From NCBI GenBank assembly GCA_937894515.1, contig CALCRH010000223.1:1-64000 (forward strand): a stretch of DNA of 64,000 nucleotides. The letters are read 5' to 3'. This document shows, piece after piece, positions 1 to 7,844 of this stretch. Numbering within the stretch: the first letter of the stretch is position 1; each line of letters opens with the position of its first letter. The position numbers and the translations under genes were made by a program. The notes under the pieces are model-generated. The model did not search any database, was not told the origin of the DNA, and saw only the letters and a list, made by a program, of their open reading frames with translations. This DNA comes from an uncultured Clostridia bacterium. GTDB lineage: Bacteria > Bacillota > Clostridia > Oscillospirales > Oscillospiraceae.

Positions 1-390
1 AAGCCTGACACGAACAACTGGCCGAAGATTTCAATCCAGCTTTTCATTTATGATTATCTGTGGGAATCGTTAAGAAAAGAAGAAACCAGGGTATATATAA
101 AGAACAGCCTGGGAGAGGATGTGGAAAGCGTAGAACGTAAAAAGACGCTCCTGAAATATATCGACACCAGGCACGACGCCCAGCAAGACGGATACGTGGC
201 GCTGCTGCACAAAAAAGGATACCGCGTGTACTGCCAGGCCAACGGGCAAAAGACATTTGACCGCAGCGGAGCCCACACAGGCTACATTGGAGTGCTGCGC
301 AACGTTACCGAGCAGGTGCTCAGCAGCAAGCTCTCGCGCCACAACGAGCAGATCCTGAGGCAGCAGAGCTTACAGGTATTGACTATGTAA
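1..390 (+). pseudogene. 3' fragment of a PAS/PAC-like sensor protein (window and junction truncated)
   Basis: A frame open from base 1 runs to a stop at 388-390. It contains a stretch ending in GYIGVLRNVTEQ followed by a basic helix, which resembles the PAC end of a PAS domain leading into a signalling helix. The similarity to PAS is a judgement from the short GxIGVxRDVTE-like motif only. The gene has no start inside the window, and its last few codons fall at a junction near 366-372 where base composition changes sharply, so the true C-terminus is unknown. GTG at 121 is an internal codon, not a likely start. Nothing downstream fits with it. Probably a piece of another locus joined by assembly error. 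Confidence 0.35.
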
Positions 391-536
391 CTGGAACATC
401 AGATGCTCTTAACACAGCAGCACTTTTTGATGTAATGTTTAAGCAAAATCCAGATATCAAATCAGTTGGTCTTTTATACGACAATGGTCAGGATTCTTCA
501 GCTACACCTATTGCAGCTGCAAAGGAGTATCTTGAT
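372..536 (+). pseudogene. Internal fragment of a PF04392-type (TrpX-like) ABC substrate-binding protein
   Basis: This AT-rich stretch translates in one frame to a typical segment of the ABC transporter substrate-binding family PF04392 (DUF534/TrpX): VTGTSDALNT, then NPDIKSVGLLYD and a motif beginning with AAAKEYLD. Those proteins normally exceed 300 residues; only about 55 residues of the middle are present. It enters without a start near base 372 and fuses in frame near 536 to an unrelated GC-richer binding protein. The ATG at 435 lies inside this fragment and is not a credible gene start. Composition, codon use and the abrupt domain change on both sides suggest it is foreign to its surroundings. 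Confidence 0.6.
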
Positions 537-1331
537 GCGCAATACTACGATTTACCCGTGATCGGGCAGCTTTACGGCGGTAAGGGCGATCTGAACCCGG
601 AGACCCTGCTGCAAAGCGGTGCCCAACTGATCCTTGACATCGGCGAAGCCAAGGCGGATATGGCCGGGGAACTGGATGCCCTGCAGGCACAAACCGGCCT
701 GCCCTGTGTCCATATAGATGCGTCCCTTTCCACCATGGGCAGTACCTATCGTATGCTGGGCGACCTGTTGGACCTGCCGGTGGAGTCGGAAACGCTGGCG
801 ACCTACTGTGAAACCACCTATGCAAAAGCCTGTGCCTTGGCATCAGGGGTAGATAAAATACGGGCACTCTATGTTCTCGGGGATGCCGGGCTGAACGTGT
901 TGGCAAAAGACTCCTATCACAGTCAGGCCTTTGATCTGCTATGCGACAATTTGGCAGTATTGGAGATCCCTTCTGCCAGGGGAATCGGCAGCGAAGTGAG
1001 TTTGGAGCAGATCCTGCTGTGGGATCCGGACTATATTGTCTTTGCCCCCGGTAGTATTTATGCCCGCGTAGCGGATGATCCTACCTGGCAGACCCTGACT
1101 GCCATTTCGGCAGGGCGTTACTGCCAGGTACCGGACGGCCCCTATAACTGGATGGGCTTTCCGCCGGGTGCCCAGCGTCTGCTGGGAATGCTGTGGCTGG
1201 GCAAAGTGCTGTACGGCAATGCTGCGGCATACGATCTCTACACCGAAACCGCCGCATTTTATCGCCTGTTTTATCACTGTGAGCTTTCCCGGGCACAGTT
1301 CGATGTTCTAACCGCCCATTCCCATTTTTAA
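537..1331 (+). CDS. ABC transporter substrate-binding protein, metallophore/cobalamin type (5' end missing)
   Basis: About 264 residues resemble the periplasmic-binding-protein fold PF01497 (BtuF/FepB/FhuD class): a Gly-rich G-x-G-DLNPE segment, the PELILDIG-like strand, an SEVSLEQILLWDPDYIV segment and a C-terminal helix with LLGMLWLGKVLY. These lipoproteins deliver iron-siderophore, haem or cobalamin to an FecCD-type permease outside the membrane. The signal peptide, lipobox and first strand (roughly 80-100 residues) are missing because an unrelated fragment is joined at about 536. The next gene starts 9 bases downstream with its own ribosome binding site, so the 3' part looks native. No permease or ATPase gene is in the window. 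Ligand cannot be assigned. Confidence 0.7.
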   Translation, partial: AQYYDLPVIGQLYGGKGDLNPETLLQSGAQLILDIGEAKADMAGELDALQAQTGLPCVHIDASLSTMGSTYRMLGDLLDLPVESETLATYCETTYAKACALASGVDKIRALYVLGDAGLNVLAKDSYHSQAFDLLCDNLAVLEIPSARGIGSEVSLEQILLWDPDYIVFAPGSIYARVADDPTWQTLTAISAGRYCQVPDGPYNWMGFPPGAQRLLGMLWLGKVLYGNAAAYDLYTETAAFYRLFYHCELSRAQFDVLTAHSHF

Positions 1332-1340
1332 GGAGACAGT

Positions 1341-2546
1341 ATGCAGCATCTTTTTTTCACCGGCGAGAAAGGCGTAGGGAAATCCACTCTGGTCAGCGCC
1401 CTGCTCCGGGGAAAATCAAATATCGGCGGCTTTCGCACCGTAAAGCGGGACGGTGCAGTCTATTTGCTGCGCCCCGGAGAAGCAATCTGCCGGGAGAATT
1501 GCCTGTTTCTCTGCGGCGAAGAGGCAGATTCGGATCGCTTCAACACCTTGGGCTGTGCCGCCTTAACAGGTGAATTTGACACCATCCTGATGGACGAGCT
1601 GGGCCCTCACGAAGAAACTGCCGCCGCCTTTCAAGCTGTTGTCTTTCGTGCGCTGGACGGCGACACCCCTGTCATCGGTGTACTCCAAACGGCCGACAGC
1701 GCCTTTTTGCGGTGCGTTGCTTCCCACCCAAACGTACGGCTCATTGAAGTGACAACGGAAAACCGCGAGACGCTGTACCATCAACTTGCTGCGCCGCTGG
1801 TGGGCAGAGAAGTGCGGCGCTATGAAATGCTGGACTCCACCAGCGATGCAATCAAGCGCGCTCTTGCCGCCGGTGAAGCGCCCGATGGTTTGGTGGTGCT
1901 GGCAGATCAGCAGACAGCCGGTCGCGGCAGACGTGGCCGCAGCTTCCAATCCGCCGCCGGAAAAGGCCTCTACTGTTCCGTGCTTTTACAACCGGACTGT
2001 CCCGGCGGGCAGCTTCCCATGATCACCGCCTGGGCGGCGGTGGCGGTACGGGATGCCATCGCAAAGACCTGCGGTATCACACCCGGGATCAAGTGGCCCA
2101 ATGATCTGGTCGTAAACGGCAAAAAGCTCTGCGGTATCCTCACCGAATTGGTCACAGCGCCGAAAAACAGCATCATTTTGGGCATCGGCATCAACCTTAC
2201 CCAGACGGCATCTGACTTCGGCCCGGATCTTGCCCCGATTGCCGTTTCCCTCCGGGAAATCACACAAACCCAGCCCGATTTTCAGCAGTTACTGACAGCG
2301 CTTTTGGCAGAATTTGATACCCTGTACCGCCATTTCCCGGACAATGCCGCAGCGTATCTCTGCCGCTACCGGGCTGCGTGCCTGACACGCGGCCAAGTGA
2401 TTGTCCACACCAATACCGGTGAACAGCAGGCTGCCGTATTGGGCGTCGGTGATGACTTTACTCTTACCGTTCGCTATGCCGATGGCCGTGAGGAATCCCT
2501 CGGCGCCGGCGAAGTATCGGTTCGCGGCGTGTATGGATACACATAG
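1341..2546 (+). CDS. birA: Fusion of THEP1-like nucleoside-triphosphatase with biotin-[acetyl-CoA-carboxylase] ligase
   Basis: The C-terminal part (about 160-401) is a biotin protein ligase: GRGRRGRSF near 194-202 binds biotinyl-AMP, KWPNDL near 251 is the conserved ligase motif, LGIGINL follows, and a small C-terminal domain closes the protein. It would attach biotin to carboxylase subunits in the cytoplasm. Instead of the usual N-terminal winged helix, residues 1-160 form a P-loop NTPase with Walker A GEKGVGKST at 8-16 and a Walker B-like ILMDELG near 81-87, resembling the THEP1 nucleoside-triphosphatase family PF03266 found beside Clostridia metal-uptake transporters. The reading frame is continuous and both halves look complete. 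RBS AAGGAG at 1330-1335. Loss of the helix-turn-helix implies it does not repress biotin genes. Confidence 0.85.
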   Translation: MQHLFFTGEKGVGKSTLVSALLRGKSNIGGFRTVKRDGAVYLLRPGEAICRENCLFLCGEEADSDRFNTLGCAALTGEFDTILMDELGPHEETAAAFQAVVFRALDGDTPVIGVLQTADSAFLRCVASHPNVRLIEVTTENRETLYHQLAAPLVGREVRRYEMLDSTSDAIKRALAAGEAPDGLVVLADQQTAGRGRRGRSFQSAAGKGLYCSVLLQPDCPGGQLPMITAWAAVAVRDAIAKTCGITPGIKWPNDLVVNGKKLCGILTELVTAPKNSIILGIGINLTQTASDFGPDLAPIAVSLREITQTQPDFQQLLTALLAEFDTLYRHFPDNAAAYLCRYRAACLTRGQVIVHTNTGEQQAAVLGVGDDFTLTVRYADGREESLGAGEVSVRGVYGYT

Positions 2547-2559
2547 TTGATAAAATTGC

Positions 2560-2588
2560 TTGTGTATTTGGCTGCTCTATGCTATAAT
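2560..2588 (+). promoter_or_regulatory. Likely sigma-A promoter for the STAS-kinase gene
   Basis: TTGTGT at 2560-2565 and TATAAT at 2583-2588 are separated by 17 bases in the 89-base gap after the biotin ligase gene. The -10 is perfect and the -35 weak. It would drive the STAS-kinase, STAS and Cys-rich genes. Confidence 0.5.
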
Positions 2589-2635
2589 GAATCAAAAATG
2601 TGGAATAGTGTGTCCCGCAACAGAAAGGATATCGT

Positions 2636-3802
2636 ATGAACAGCAAGTTTGAAAACGATCAGCTGACGATTTTTTTGCAGGGGCGGATCGATTCTGCCAA
2701 TGCAGCGCAGATCGAGACGGAACTGACAGAGCTCATTGCCCGGAATCCCACCGGTTCTCTGGTGATTGATGTAGAGGATCTGGCTTATATTTCCAGCGCA
2801 GGACTGCGTATCATACTGCGTCTGCGCAAGCAGTTTGCCGACATGAAGGTGGTCAATGCCTCCAGCGAGGTTTATGACATCTTTGATATGACGGGCTTTA
2901 CCGAGATGCTCACCGTGGAAAAAGCCTATCGCCGCATCAGCGTAGAGGGCTGTGAGGTGATCGGACAGGGTGCCAACGGCAAGGTCTACCGTATTGACCG
3001 TGACACCATTATCAAGGTGTACTTAAACCCTGACAGCCTGCCGGATATCCACCGGGAGCGCGAACTGGCGCGAAAAGCCTTCATCCTGGGAATTCCTACC
3101 GCCATTTCCTACGATGTGGTCAAGGTGGGGGATGGTTATGGTTCTGTGTTTGAACTGCTGGAGGCCAAGTCCATCGGCAAGCGCCTTGTAGACGAGCCGG
3201 AGAAGCTGGACGAGTATGTTGGTGTTATGGTGGATCTGTTGAAGAAGATTCACGGTACGTTGGTCAGACCCGGCGATATGCCGGACATGCGGGAGGTTGC
3301 CATTGGCTGGGCGAATTTCGTGAAGGATTACCTGCCGGCGGCTGCGGGTGAGAAGCTGGTCTCTCTTGTGACGGCAGTTCCCCGGGATGACCACATGATG
3401 CACGGTGACTACCACGTAAAAAACGTCATGCTGCAAGGCGAGGAAGCTCTGCTGATCGACATGGATACCCTGTGTGTGGGCCACCCGATCTTTGAGCTGG
3501 CTTCTATGTTCAACGCTTATCAGGGCTTTGGTGAACTGATCCATCAGCAGACCAAAAATTTTCTGGGTATCGAGTATGAAACCGCAGGTAAGATCTGGAG
3601 AAAGTCGCTGGCTCTGTATCTGGATACCGATGATGCCGCCCGGTTGGCGGAGGTTGAGGGCAAAGCCCGCATCATCGGCTATACACGCTTGATTCGTCGT
3701 TCCATTCGCCGCGGCGGTTTGGAAAATGAAAAAGATACCATTGATTTTTATATTGCAAATCTGATAGATTTACTGCAGAAGACAGATACACTTTTGTTCT
3801 AA
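2636..3802 (+). CDS. STAS domain fused to an APH/choline-kinase-like phosphotransferase
   Basis: Residues 1-100 form a STAS domain (anti-anti-sigma type) with the signature YISSAGLRI, where the first Ser corresponds to the phosphorylated Ser of SpoIIAA. Residues 105-388 form an aminoglycoside-phosphotransferase/choline-kinase-like fold: a Gly-rich GQGANGKVY loop near 105, an IIKVY Lys strand, the Brenner motif HGDYHVKN near 256-263 and a metal-binding LIDMDT about 18 residues later. The protein is cytoplasmic. The fusion suggests signalling by phosphorylation or by binding of a small-molecule substrate, with the STAS part contacting a sigma or anti-sigma factor; the substrate is unknown. A stand-alone STAS gene follows by 23 bases. 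RBS AAAGGAT at 2624-2630. Confidence 0.8.
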   Translation: MNSKFENDQLTIFLQGRIDSANAAQIETELTELIARNPTGSLVIDVEDLAYISSAGLRIILRLRKQFADMKVVNASSEVYDIFDMTGFTEMLTVEKAYRRISVEGCEVIGQGANGKVYRIDRDTIIKVYLNPDSLPDIHRERELARKAFILGIPTAISYDVVKVGDGYGSVFELLEAKSIGKRLVDEPEKLDEYVGVMVDLLKKIHGTLVRPGDMPDMREVAIGWANFVKDYLPAAAGEKLVSLVTAVPRDDHMMHGDYHVKNVMLQGEEALLIDMDTLCVGHPIFELASMFNAYQGFGELIHQQTKNFLGIEYETAGKIWRKSLALYLDTDDAARLAEVEGKARIIGYTRLIRRSIRRGGLENEKDTIDFYIANLIDLLQKTDTLLF

Positions 3803-3825
3803 TAATTTGAGGAGGTATATAATTC

Positions 3826-4122
3826 ATGGAAATCAAGAAGATGTCAAATGCAACTGATGTTACCCTGGAATTGACCGGCCGTTTGGACACCACCACGGCT
3901 CCCCAGCTGGAAGCTGAGCTGAAAGAGTGCATGAACAGTGCGGATAGCCTGATCCTGGACTTTGCCAAGCTGGAGTACATCTCTTCTGCCGGACTGCGCG
4001 TCCTTTTGGCTGCCCAGAAAGTTATGGGTAAAAAAGGTGGTATGAAGCTGCACAACGTGTGCCCGGAGATCATGGAAGTGTTTGAGATCACCGGCTTTTG
4101 TGATATTCTGACGATCGAATAA
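3826..4122 (+). CDS. Stand-alone STAS-domain protein (anti-anti-sigma factor type)
   Basis: This 98-residue protein is a single STAS domain with LTGRLDTTTAPQLE near the start and the phosphoacceptor motif YISSAGLRVLL in the middle. Family members bind an anti-sigma kinase of the SpoIIAB/RsbW type when unphosphorylated. It differs clearly from SpoIIAA encoded at 58644-58949. The RBS GAGGAGG at 3808-3814 is strong. It is probably co-transcribed with the STAS-kinase gene upstream, so the two STAS domains could compete for the same partner or form a phosphorylation relay; this is inference. No RsbW-like kinase is next to it. Confidence 0.85.
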   Translation: MEIKKMSNATDVTLELTGRLDTTTAPQLEAELKECMNSADSLILDFAKLEYISSAGLRVLLAAQKVMGKKGGMKLHNVCPEIMEVFEITGFCDILTIE

Positions 4123-4150
4123 TAGACTCTGATAAAGGAGGAGAGGCTCC

Positions 4151-4441
4151 TTGTGCGATATCATGCAGAAAAAACCGGAAGAGTGCGCCTACTCCTTTGT
4201 GCAGCACAAAGCCTGTGAATTCTTTCCCTGTCATCAGACAGAGCATCCGGCGGATTTTAACTGTCTGTTCTGCTATTGCCCTCTCTATACGCTGGGCAGC
4301 AAGTGCGGTGGAAACTTCCGGTATCTGGAAAACGGCGTCAAAGACTGTTCCGCCTGTCTGCTGCCCCATGGCCGCGGCAGTTACAGCTATATCATGAGTC
4401 GGTACGGCGAACTGATGGAGCTGGCAAAAAAGAATAAATAA
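4151..4441 (+). CDS. Cysteine-rich small domain protein (PF04071 type)
   Basis: The 96-residue product has closely spaced cysteines in FFPCH, FNCLFCYCPLY, SKCGG and KDCSACLLPH, matching the small Cys-rich domain PF04071, which occurs in Clostridia alone or next to cobalamin genes. Metal binding is likely, but the function is unknown. TTG at 4151 is chosen as start because AAAGGAGGAG sits about 8 bases upstream; ATG at 4163 is the alternative. A hairpin terminator follows directly, so it is the last gene of the STAS operon. Confidence 0.75.
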   Translation: MCDIMQKKPEECAYSFVQHKACEFFPCHQTEHPADFNCLFCYCPLYTLGSKCGGNFRYLENGVKDCSACLLPHGRGSYSYIMSRYGELMELAKKNK

Positions 4442-4449
4442 ACGGAACT

Positions 4450-4482
4450 ATCCGACTTCCCGTTGGGGGAGTCGGATTTTCT
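4450..4482 (+). terminator. Rho-independent terminator after the STAS operon
   Basis: ATCCGACTTCCC pairs with GGGGAGTCGGAT around a four-base loop and is followed by TTTTCTTT. Confidence 0.8.
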
Positions 4483-4536
4483 TTGGATCATTGGTATAGT
4501 TGGGAAGAAAATGAAAGAAAAATTGCAGAAAACAGC

Positions 4537-4566
4537 TTGTGCTGTATTACAGTTTTGTGGTATAAT
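4537..4566 (+). promoter_or_regulatory. Likely sigma-A promoter for the site-2 protease/scp operon
   Basis: TTGTGC at 4537-4542, an 18-base spacer and a perfect TATAAT at 4561-4566, just after the preceding terminator and 56 bases before the TTG start. Confidence 0.55.
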
Positions 4567-4622
4567 CCCATTATCTTGGTAGCTTATGCCTAAGTGTCGA
4601 TAACGGTAACGGAGGAATCCCT

Positions 4623-5273
4623 TTGAATTATTTGAGCCACCTTTGGCATGCATTGGATTTCGGATCCATGCGGAGTGTCTTTTTCCGTGTGATTTCTGTT
4701 CTGATCTGCCTGATCCTGCATGAGGTTTGCCACGGCTTGGCGGCCTATGCACTGGGCGACCCTACCGCGAAGCTGCGGCACCGGCTGAGTCTGAACCCCC
4801 TGCACCATATCGACTGGATGGGTCTTGCTGCCATGCTGTTTATCGGCGTTGGCTGGGCAAAACCCGTGCCGGTGAATCCCCGCTATTTCAAAAAGCCAAA
4901 GCTGGGAATGGCGCTGACAGCGCTGGCGGGACCGGTCAGTAATTTCCTGCTGTCATTTGTGCTGATACTTTTCCTGCGGCTTAATATGGCCGGACCAGAG
5001 GACAGTGTGAGACTATGGGTTTATTTTTTGGTGAGTACGGCGATGCTCTCTATTGGATTGGGGCTTTTCAATCTGCTCCCCATTCCACCGCTGGACGGCT
5101 CCAAAATTCTGGCGGTTCTCTTGCCGGATCGAGCCTATCGCTGGCTGATGCGTTGGGAACGGTACGGCATGGTGGTTGTGGTTCTGCTCATGAGCCTTGG
5201 TGCTGGGAGTGACGTGTTAGACCGCACGATACTTTGGGTATTTACACTATTTTGCCGCATGGTCGGCGTATAA
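4623..5273 (+). CDS. Site-2 protease family (M50) membrane metalloprotease
   Basis: The 216-residue protein has an HEVCH zinc motif at about 33-37 within the first membrane helix and the second conserved motif NLLPIPPLDG near 150-159, whose Asp completes the zinc site. Four to five hydrophobic segments fit the short YwhC/Rip-like branch of peptidase family M50 that cleaves substrates inside the membrane. There is no PDZ domain. It begins with TTG at 4623 behind GGAGG at 4611-4615. It heads the scpA-scpB operon, an arrangement common in Clostridia. The substrate is unknown. Confidence 0.9.
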   Translation: MNYLSHLWHALDFGSMRSVFFRVISVLICLILHEVCHGLAAYALGDPTAKLRHRLSLNPLHHIDWMGLAAMLFIGVGWAKPVPVNPRYFKKPKLGMALTALAGPVSNFLLSFVLILFLRLNMAGPEDSVRLWVYFLVSTAMLSIGLGLFNLLPIPPLDGSKILAVLLPDRAYRWLMRWERYGMVVVVLLMSLGAGSDVLDRTILWVFTLFCRMVGV

Positions 5274-5285
5274 GAGGACAAGACA

Positions 5286-6080
5286 TTGGATAATCCTATT
5301 TTTAAACTGGAAAAAGTCATACAAGGCAGAGCAGACGAGGCACTGCAGGATTTTGAAGGGCCTCTGGATCTGATTTTATTTCTGCTGAGCAAGAATAAGA
5401 TCGAGATCCAGGACATTCCCATTGCCCTGATTTTGGAGCAGTATCTGGAATATCTGGAAAAGCGCAAGGAGATGGATCTGGAGATTGCCAGCGAGTTTGT
5501 CACCATGGCGGCTCACCTGATGTATATCAAAACCCGTATGCTGCTGAGTCTAGAGGATGAAGAGGCACAAAACGAGATGGATGCCCTGATCAAATCTCTG
5601 GAGGAACGGAAGCGCAGCGATATCTATTCCCGTATCAAGGAATTGGCAGATAAACTGTCCCCCTTAAGTGAGTTCGGCCGTGATATTCTTACCCGAAATC
5701 CGGAGCCTATGGAGCGTGGAAAGATCTACGAATATGAACAGGAACCAGCGGATCTGCTGATCGCCATGCAGGAGGTCACCGACCGTCGGGGCCAGACAGA
5801 TTCCCCGGCGCCGCTCCATGCGTTTGACGAGATCGTCAAACATGAGCCCTACCCGGTGGAGAACAAGGCAAAGGAGATCTTCCACCGCTTAAAAGAGGGC
5901 GGCATCACCCGATTTTTGCTGCTCTTCCGCGGCAGTAAAAGCCGCAGCGAAATCGTGGCCACCTTTATGGCGGTGCTGGAGCTGTGCCGCAACCGTGTAA
6001 TCAAGCTGGCCGGCGGCAGCAGTGACTGTACGGTGACCTGCGCCGGCGAACTGCCGGAGGATATGAAGTGGGAAGGATAA
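5286..6080 (+). CDS. scpA: Segregation and condensation protein A
   Basis: ScpA is the kleisin subunit that bridges SMC heads in the condensin complex organising the chromosome. The N-terminal signature DFEGPLDLILFLL (about 22-34) and the following Lys-rich IQDIPIALI segment are typical, as is the winged-helix C-terminus with VATFMAVLELCR. The length of 264 residues is normal. Translation starts at TTG 5286, 12 bases after the protease gene, behind a weak AGAGGACAAGA element. scpB follows 15 bases later. Confidence 0.95.
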   Translation: MDNPIFKLEKVIQGRADEALQDFEGPLDLILFLLSKNKIEIQDIPIALILEQYLEYLEKRKEMDLEIASEFVTMAAHLMYIKTRMLLSLEDEEAQNEMDALIKSLEERKRSDIYSRIKELADKLSPLSEFGRDILTRNPEPMERGKIYEYEQEPADLLIAMQEVTDRRGQTDSPAPLHAFDEIVKHEPYPVENKAKEIFHRLKEGGITRFLLLFRGSKSRSEIVATFMAVLELCRNRVIKLAGGSSDCTVTCAGELPEDMKWEG

Positions 6081-6095
6081 GAAAAGGTTAAAAAT

Positions 6096-6695
6096 ATGGA
6101 TACTCTGGAAATGAAAGAAATCGAGGCGACTATCGAGGGCATTTTGTTTGCCTCCGGTGAGCCTGTCTCTGTGGATCGGATCTGCGTTGCCATGGATATG
6201 GATAAACCCACGGTAGAGCTGGTCTTACAAAAACTGATGGACTACTACGCCTATGAGCGCCGCGGAATGCGCGTGCTGCGCATGGAGGACAGCTATCAGC
6301 TCTGCTCTGCGCCGGATTATGCGGATACCATTCGCAAGGCCTTTGAGATTCGCAAGCCCGCCAAGCTCAGCCAGCCTGCGCTGGAGGTGCTGACGATTAT
6401 CGCTTATTATCAGCCCACCACCCGCGCTTATGTGGATCAGATTCGCGGTGTGGACAGCTCCTATACGGTGGGACTGCTCTTGGAGCGCCATTTGATCGAG
6501 GAGTGCGGCAGACTGCAGGTGCCGGGCCGTCCAAGACTATATCGGACGACGCAGTCGTTTCTCCGGGCTTTCCATTTGAACTCGCTGGACGATCTGCCGG
6601 AGATGCCGGGAATGGATGGCGATGGCCAGATGCGGCTGGATGAAATCGAAACTCTGCCGGAACCTGGGGCAGAGAACGAGCAGGTGACCCTATAA
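6096..6695 (+). CDS. scpB: Segregation and condensation protein B
   Basis: ScpB is a dimer of tandem winged helices that binds ScpA in the SMC-ScpAB complex. Recognisable parts are IEGILFASGEPVS at the start, the central LEVLTIIAYYQPTTRAYVDQIRG and the VPGRPRLYRTT segment of the second winged helix. The 199-residue length fits the family. It lies directly after scpA, and its acidic tail (residues 170-199) is variable in this family. Confidence 0.95.
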   Translation: MDTLEMKEIEATIEGILFASGEPVSVDRICVAMDMDKPTVELVLQKLMDYYAYERRGMRVLRMEDSYQLCSAPDYADTIRKAFEIRKPAKLSQPALEVLTIIAYYQPTTRAYVDQIRGVDSSYTVGLLLERHLIEECGRLQVPGRPRLYRTTQSFLRAFHLNSLDDLPEMPGMDGDGQMRLDEIETLPEPGAENEQVTL

Positions 6696-6731
6696 GACGG
6701 AGGATATTTCAAGCTGAAAGGGGGAACAGTC

Positions 6732-7397
6732 GTGATCGCTCTTTATATTCTCGGCGGCATTCTGCTGCTGAATTTGCTGATCTTCTCTATCCCCGTCGGG
6801 GTGGAAATTGAGCTTGGAGAGAGCGTAAAAGTCAAGGCAAGGGTCGGATTCTTTTCCCATTCTATCCTGCCAAAACAGGAAAAAAGGAAGAAAAAATCGG
6901 AAAAACAGGGAAATAAAACGGAACAAAAAGGAAAAAAAGAGGGAAAGAAAAAGGAACTTGGACTGACCGCTGCGGACATACGAAGTGCCGTGCCGGCGAT
7001 CTGGGAGAGCTTGCAGAAAGGACTCTCCAAAACAAGAACGAAAATGACTATCGACCCGCTGACGTTGTGTGTGATGATTGGCGGTGACGATCCGGCGGAG
7101 GTCGCCCAATGGTATGGTTGGGCAAGCGGTACTTTGTGGACGCTGATGCCCCAACTCCAGGAAAAGATCCGGATCCCTCATCCCCAGATCCACCTTGGTG
7201 TGGACTTTCAGGCGCCGAAAACGACTGTACAGGGGAAAATCGGGATCCGGTACCGGATCGGCGGACTGACTGCCATCGGATTTGCCTTTGCCCGCCCGGT
7301 GCTGAAATGGGGCCTGGCATTCCTGAAAAAGAAAAAACAGACACTTCCCAAATCGCAACAGATTACAAACGATACGGACAAAACAAATGCTGCATAG
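6732..7397 (+). CDS. DUF2953 membrane-anchored protein (YtfI-like)
   Basis: A GTG-initiated 221-residue protein has one N-terminal membrane helix (residues 3-20), a DUF2953-like beta-rich body including VEIELGESVKVKARVGFFS, and a very Lys-rich linker from about 48 to 78. In many spore-formers a DUF2953 gene sits immediately before ytfJ, as here, which supports the family call and a link to sporulation. No catalytic motif is visible and the biochemical role is unknown. The RBS is AAAGGGGGA at 6717-6725. Confidence 0.7.
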   Translation: MIALYILGGILLLNLLIFSIPVGVEIELGESVKVKARVGFFSHSILPKQEKRKKKSEKQGNKTEQKGKKEGKKKELGLTAADIRSAVPAIWESLQKGLSKTRTKMTIDPLTLCVMIGGDDPAEVAQWYGWASGTLWTLMPQLQEKIRIPHPQIHLGVDFQAPKTTVQGKIGIRYRIGGLTAIGFAFARPVLKWGLAFLKKKKQTLPKSQQITNDTDKTNAA

Positions 7398-7417
7398 CAG
7401 AGGAAAGGATGTCGACT

Positions 7418-7810
7418 ATGGAAATGAACGAGAAAAAGAGCAAGCTGGCAGAAATGATGGATTCCTCCATCAATAAGGTGCGGGAGATGGTGGAGACCAA
7501 CACCATCGTCGGTCAGCCGATTTCCACCCCCGACGGTGTGACCCTGATCCCCGTTAACAAAATGAGCTTCGGCTTCGGCAGCGGCGGTACGGACTATGGC
7601 GCTTCGGCGGATAAGTTCGGCGGCGGTGCAGCAGCCGGTGTGAAGGTGGAGCCTGTGGCGTTCCTGGTGGTGAAGGACGGCGTGACTCGTATGCTGCCTG
7701 TCAGCGTACCGGCGGCTACTACGGTGGATCGTGTGATCGAACTGGTGCCGGAGGTCATGGACCGCGTGCAGAGCTTTGTCGACAAGAAAAAGGCGAACAG
7801 CGAGTTTTAA
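7418..7810 (+). CDS. ytfJ: Sporulation protein YtfJ/GerW family
   Basis: The 130-residue product carries the family hallmarks: a charged N-terminal helix, TIVGQPISTPDGVTLIPV, the Gly-rich FGFGSGG segment and a second GGGAAAG loop before VEPVAFLVVKDG. YtfJ/GerW proteins are made in the developing spore and GerW of Bacillus affects germination. I chose ATG 7418 because AGGAAAGG at 7401-7408 is 9 bases upstream; ATG 7409 lies too close. The open frame extends upstream to 7109 but there it overlaps the DUF2953 gene and is not coding. Confidence 0.88.
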   Translation: MEMNEKKSKLAEMMDSSINKVREMVETNTIVGQPISTPDGVTLIPVNKMSFGFGSGGTDYGASADKFGGGAAAGVKVEPVAFLVVKDGVTRMLPVSVPAATTVDRVIELVPEVMDRVQSFVDKKKANSEF

Positions 7811-7844
7811 GTGCATAGAATGGGCATTACCGAGGTGATGCCCA

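Noticed and set aside
435..536. ATG 435 as the start of the binding-protein gene
   Set aside because: It lies in the middle of a PF04392 segment, has no RBS, and yields a chimeric protein without a signal peptide.
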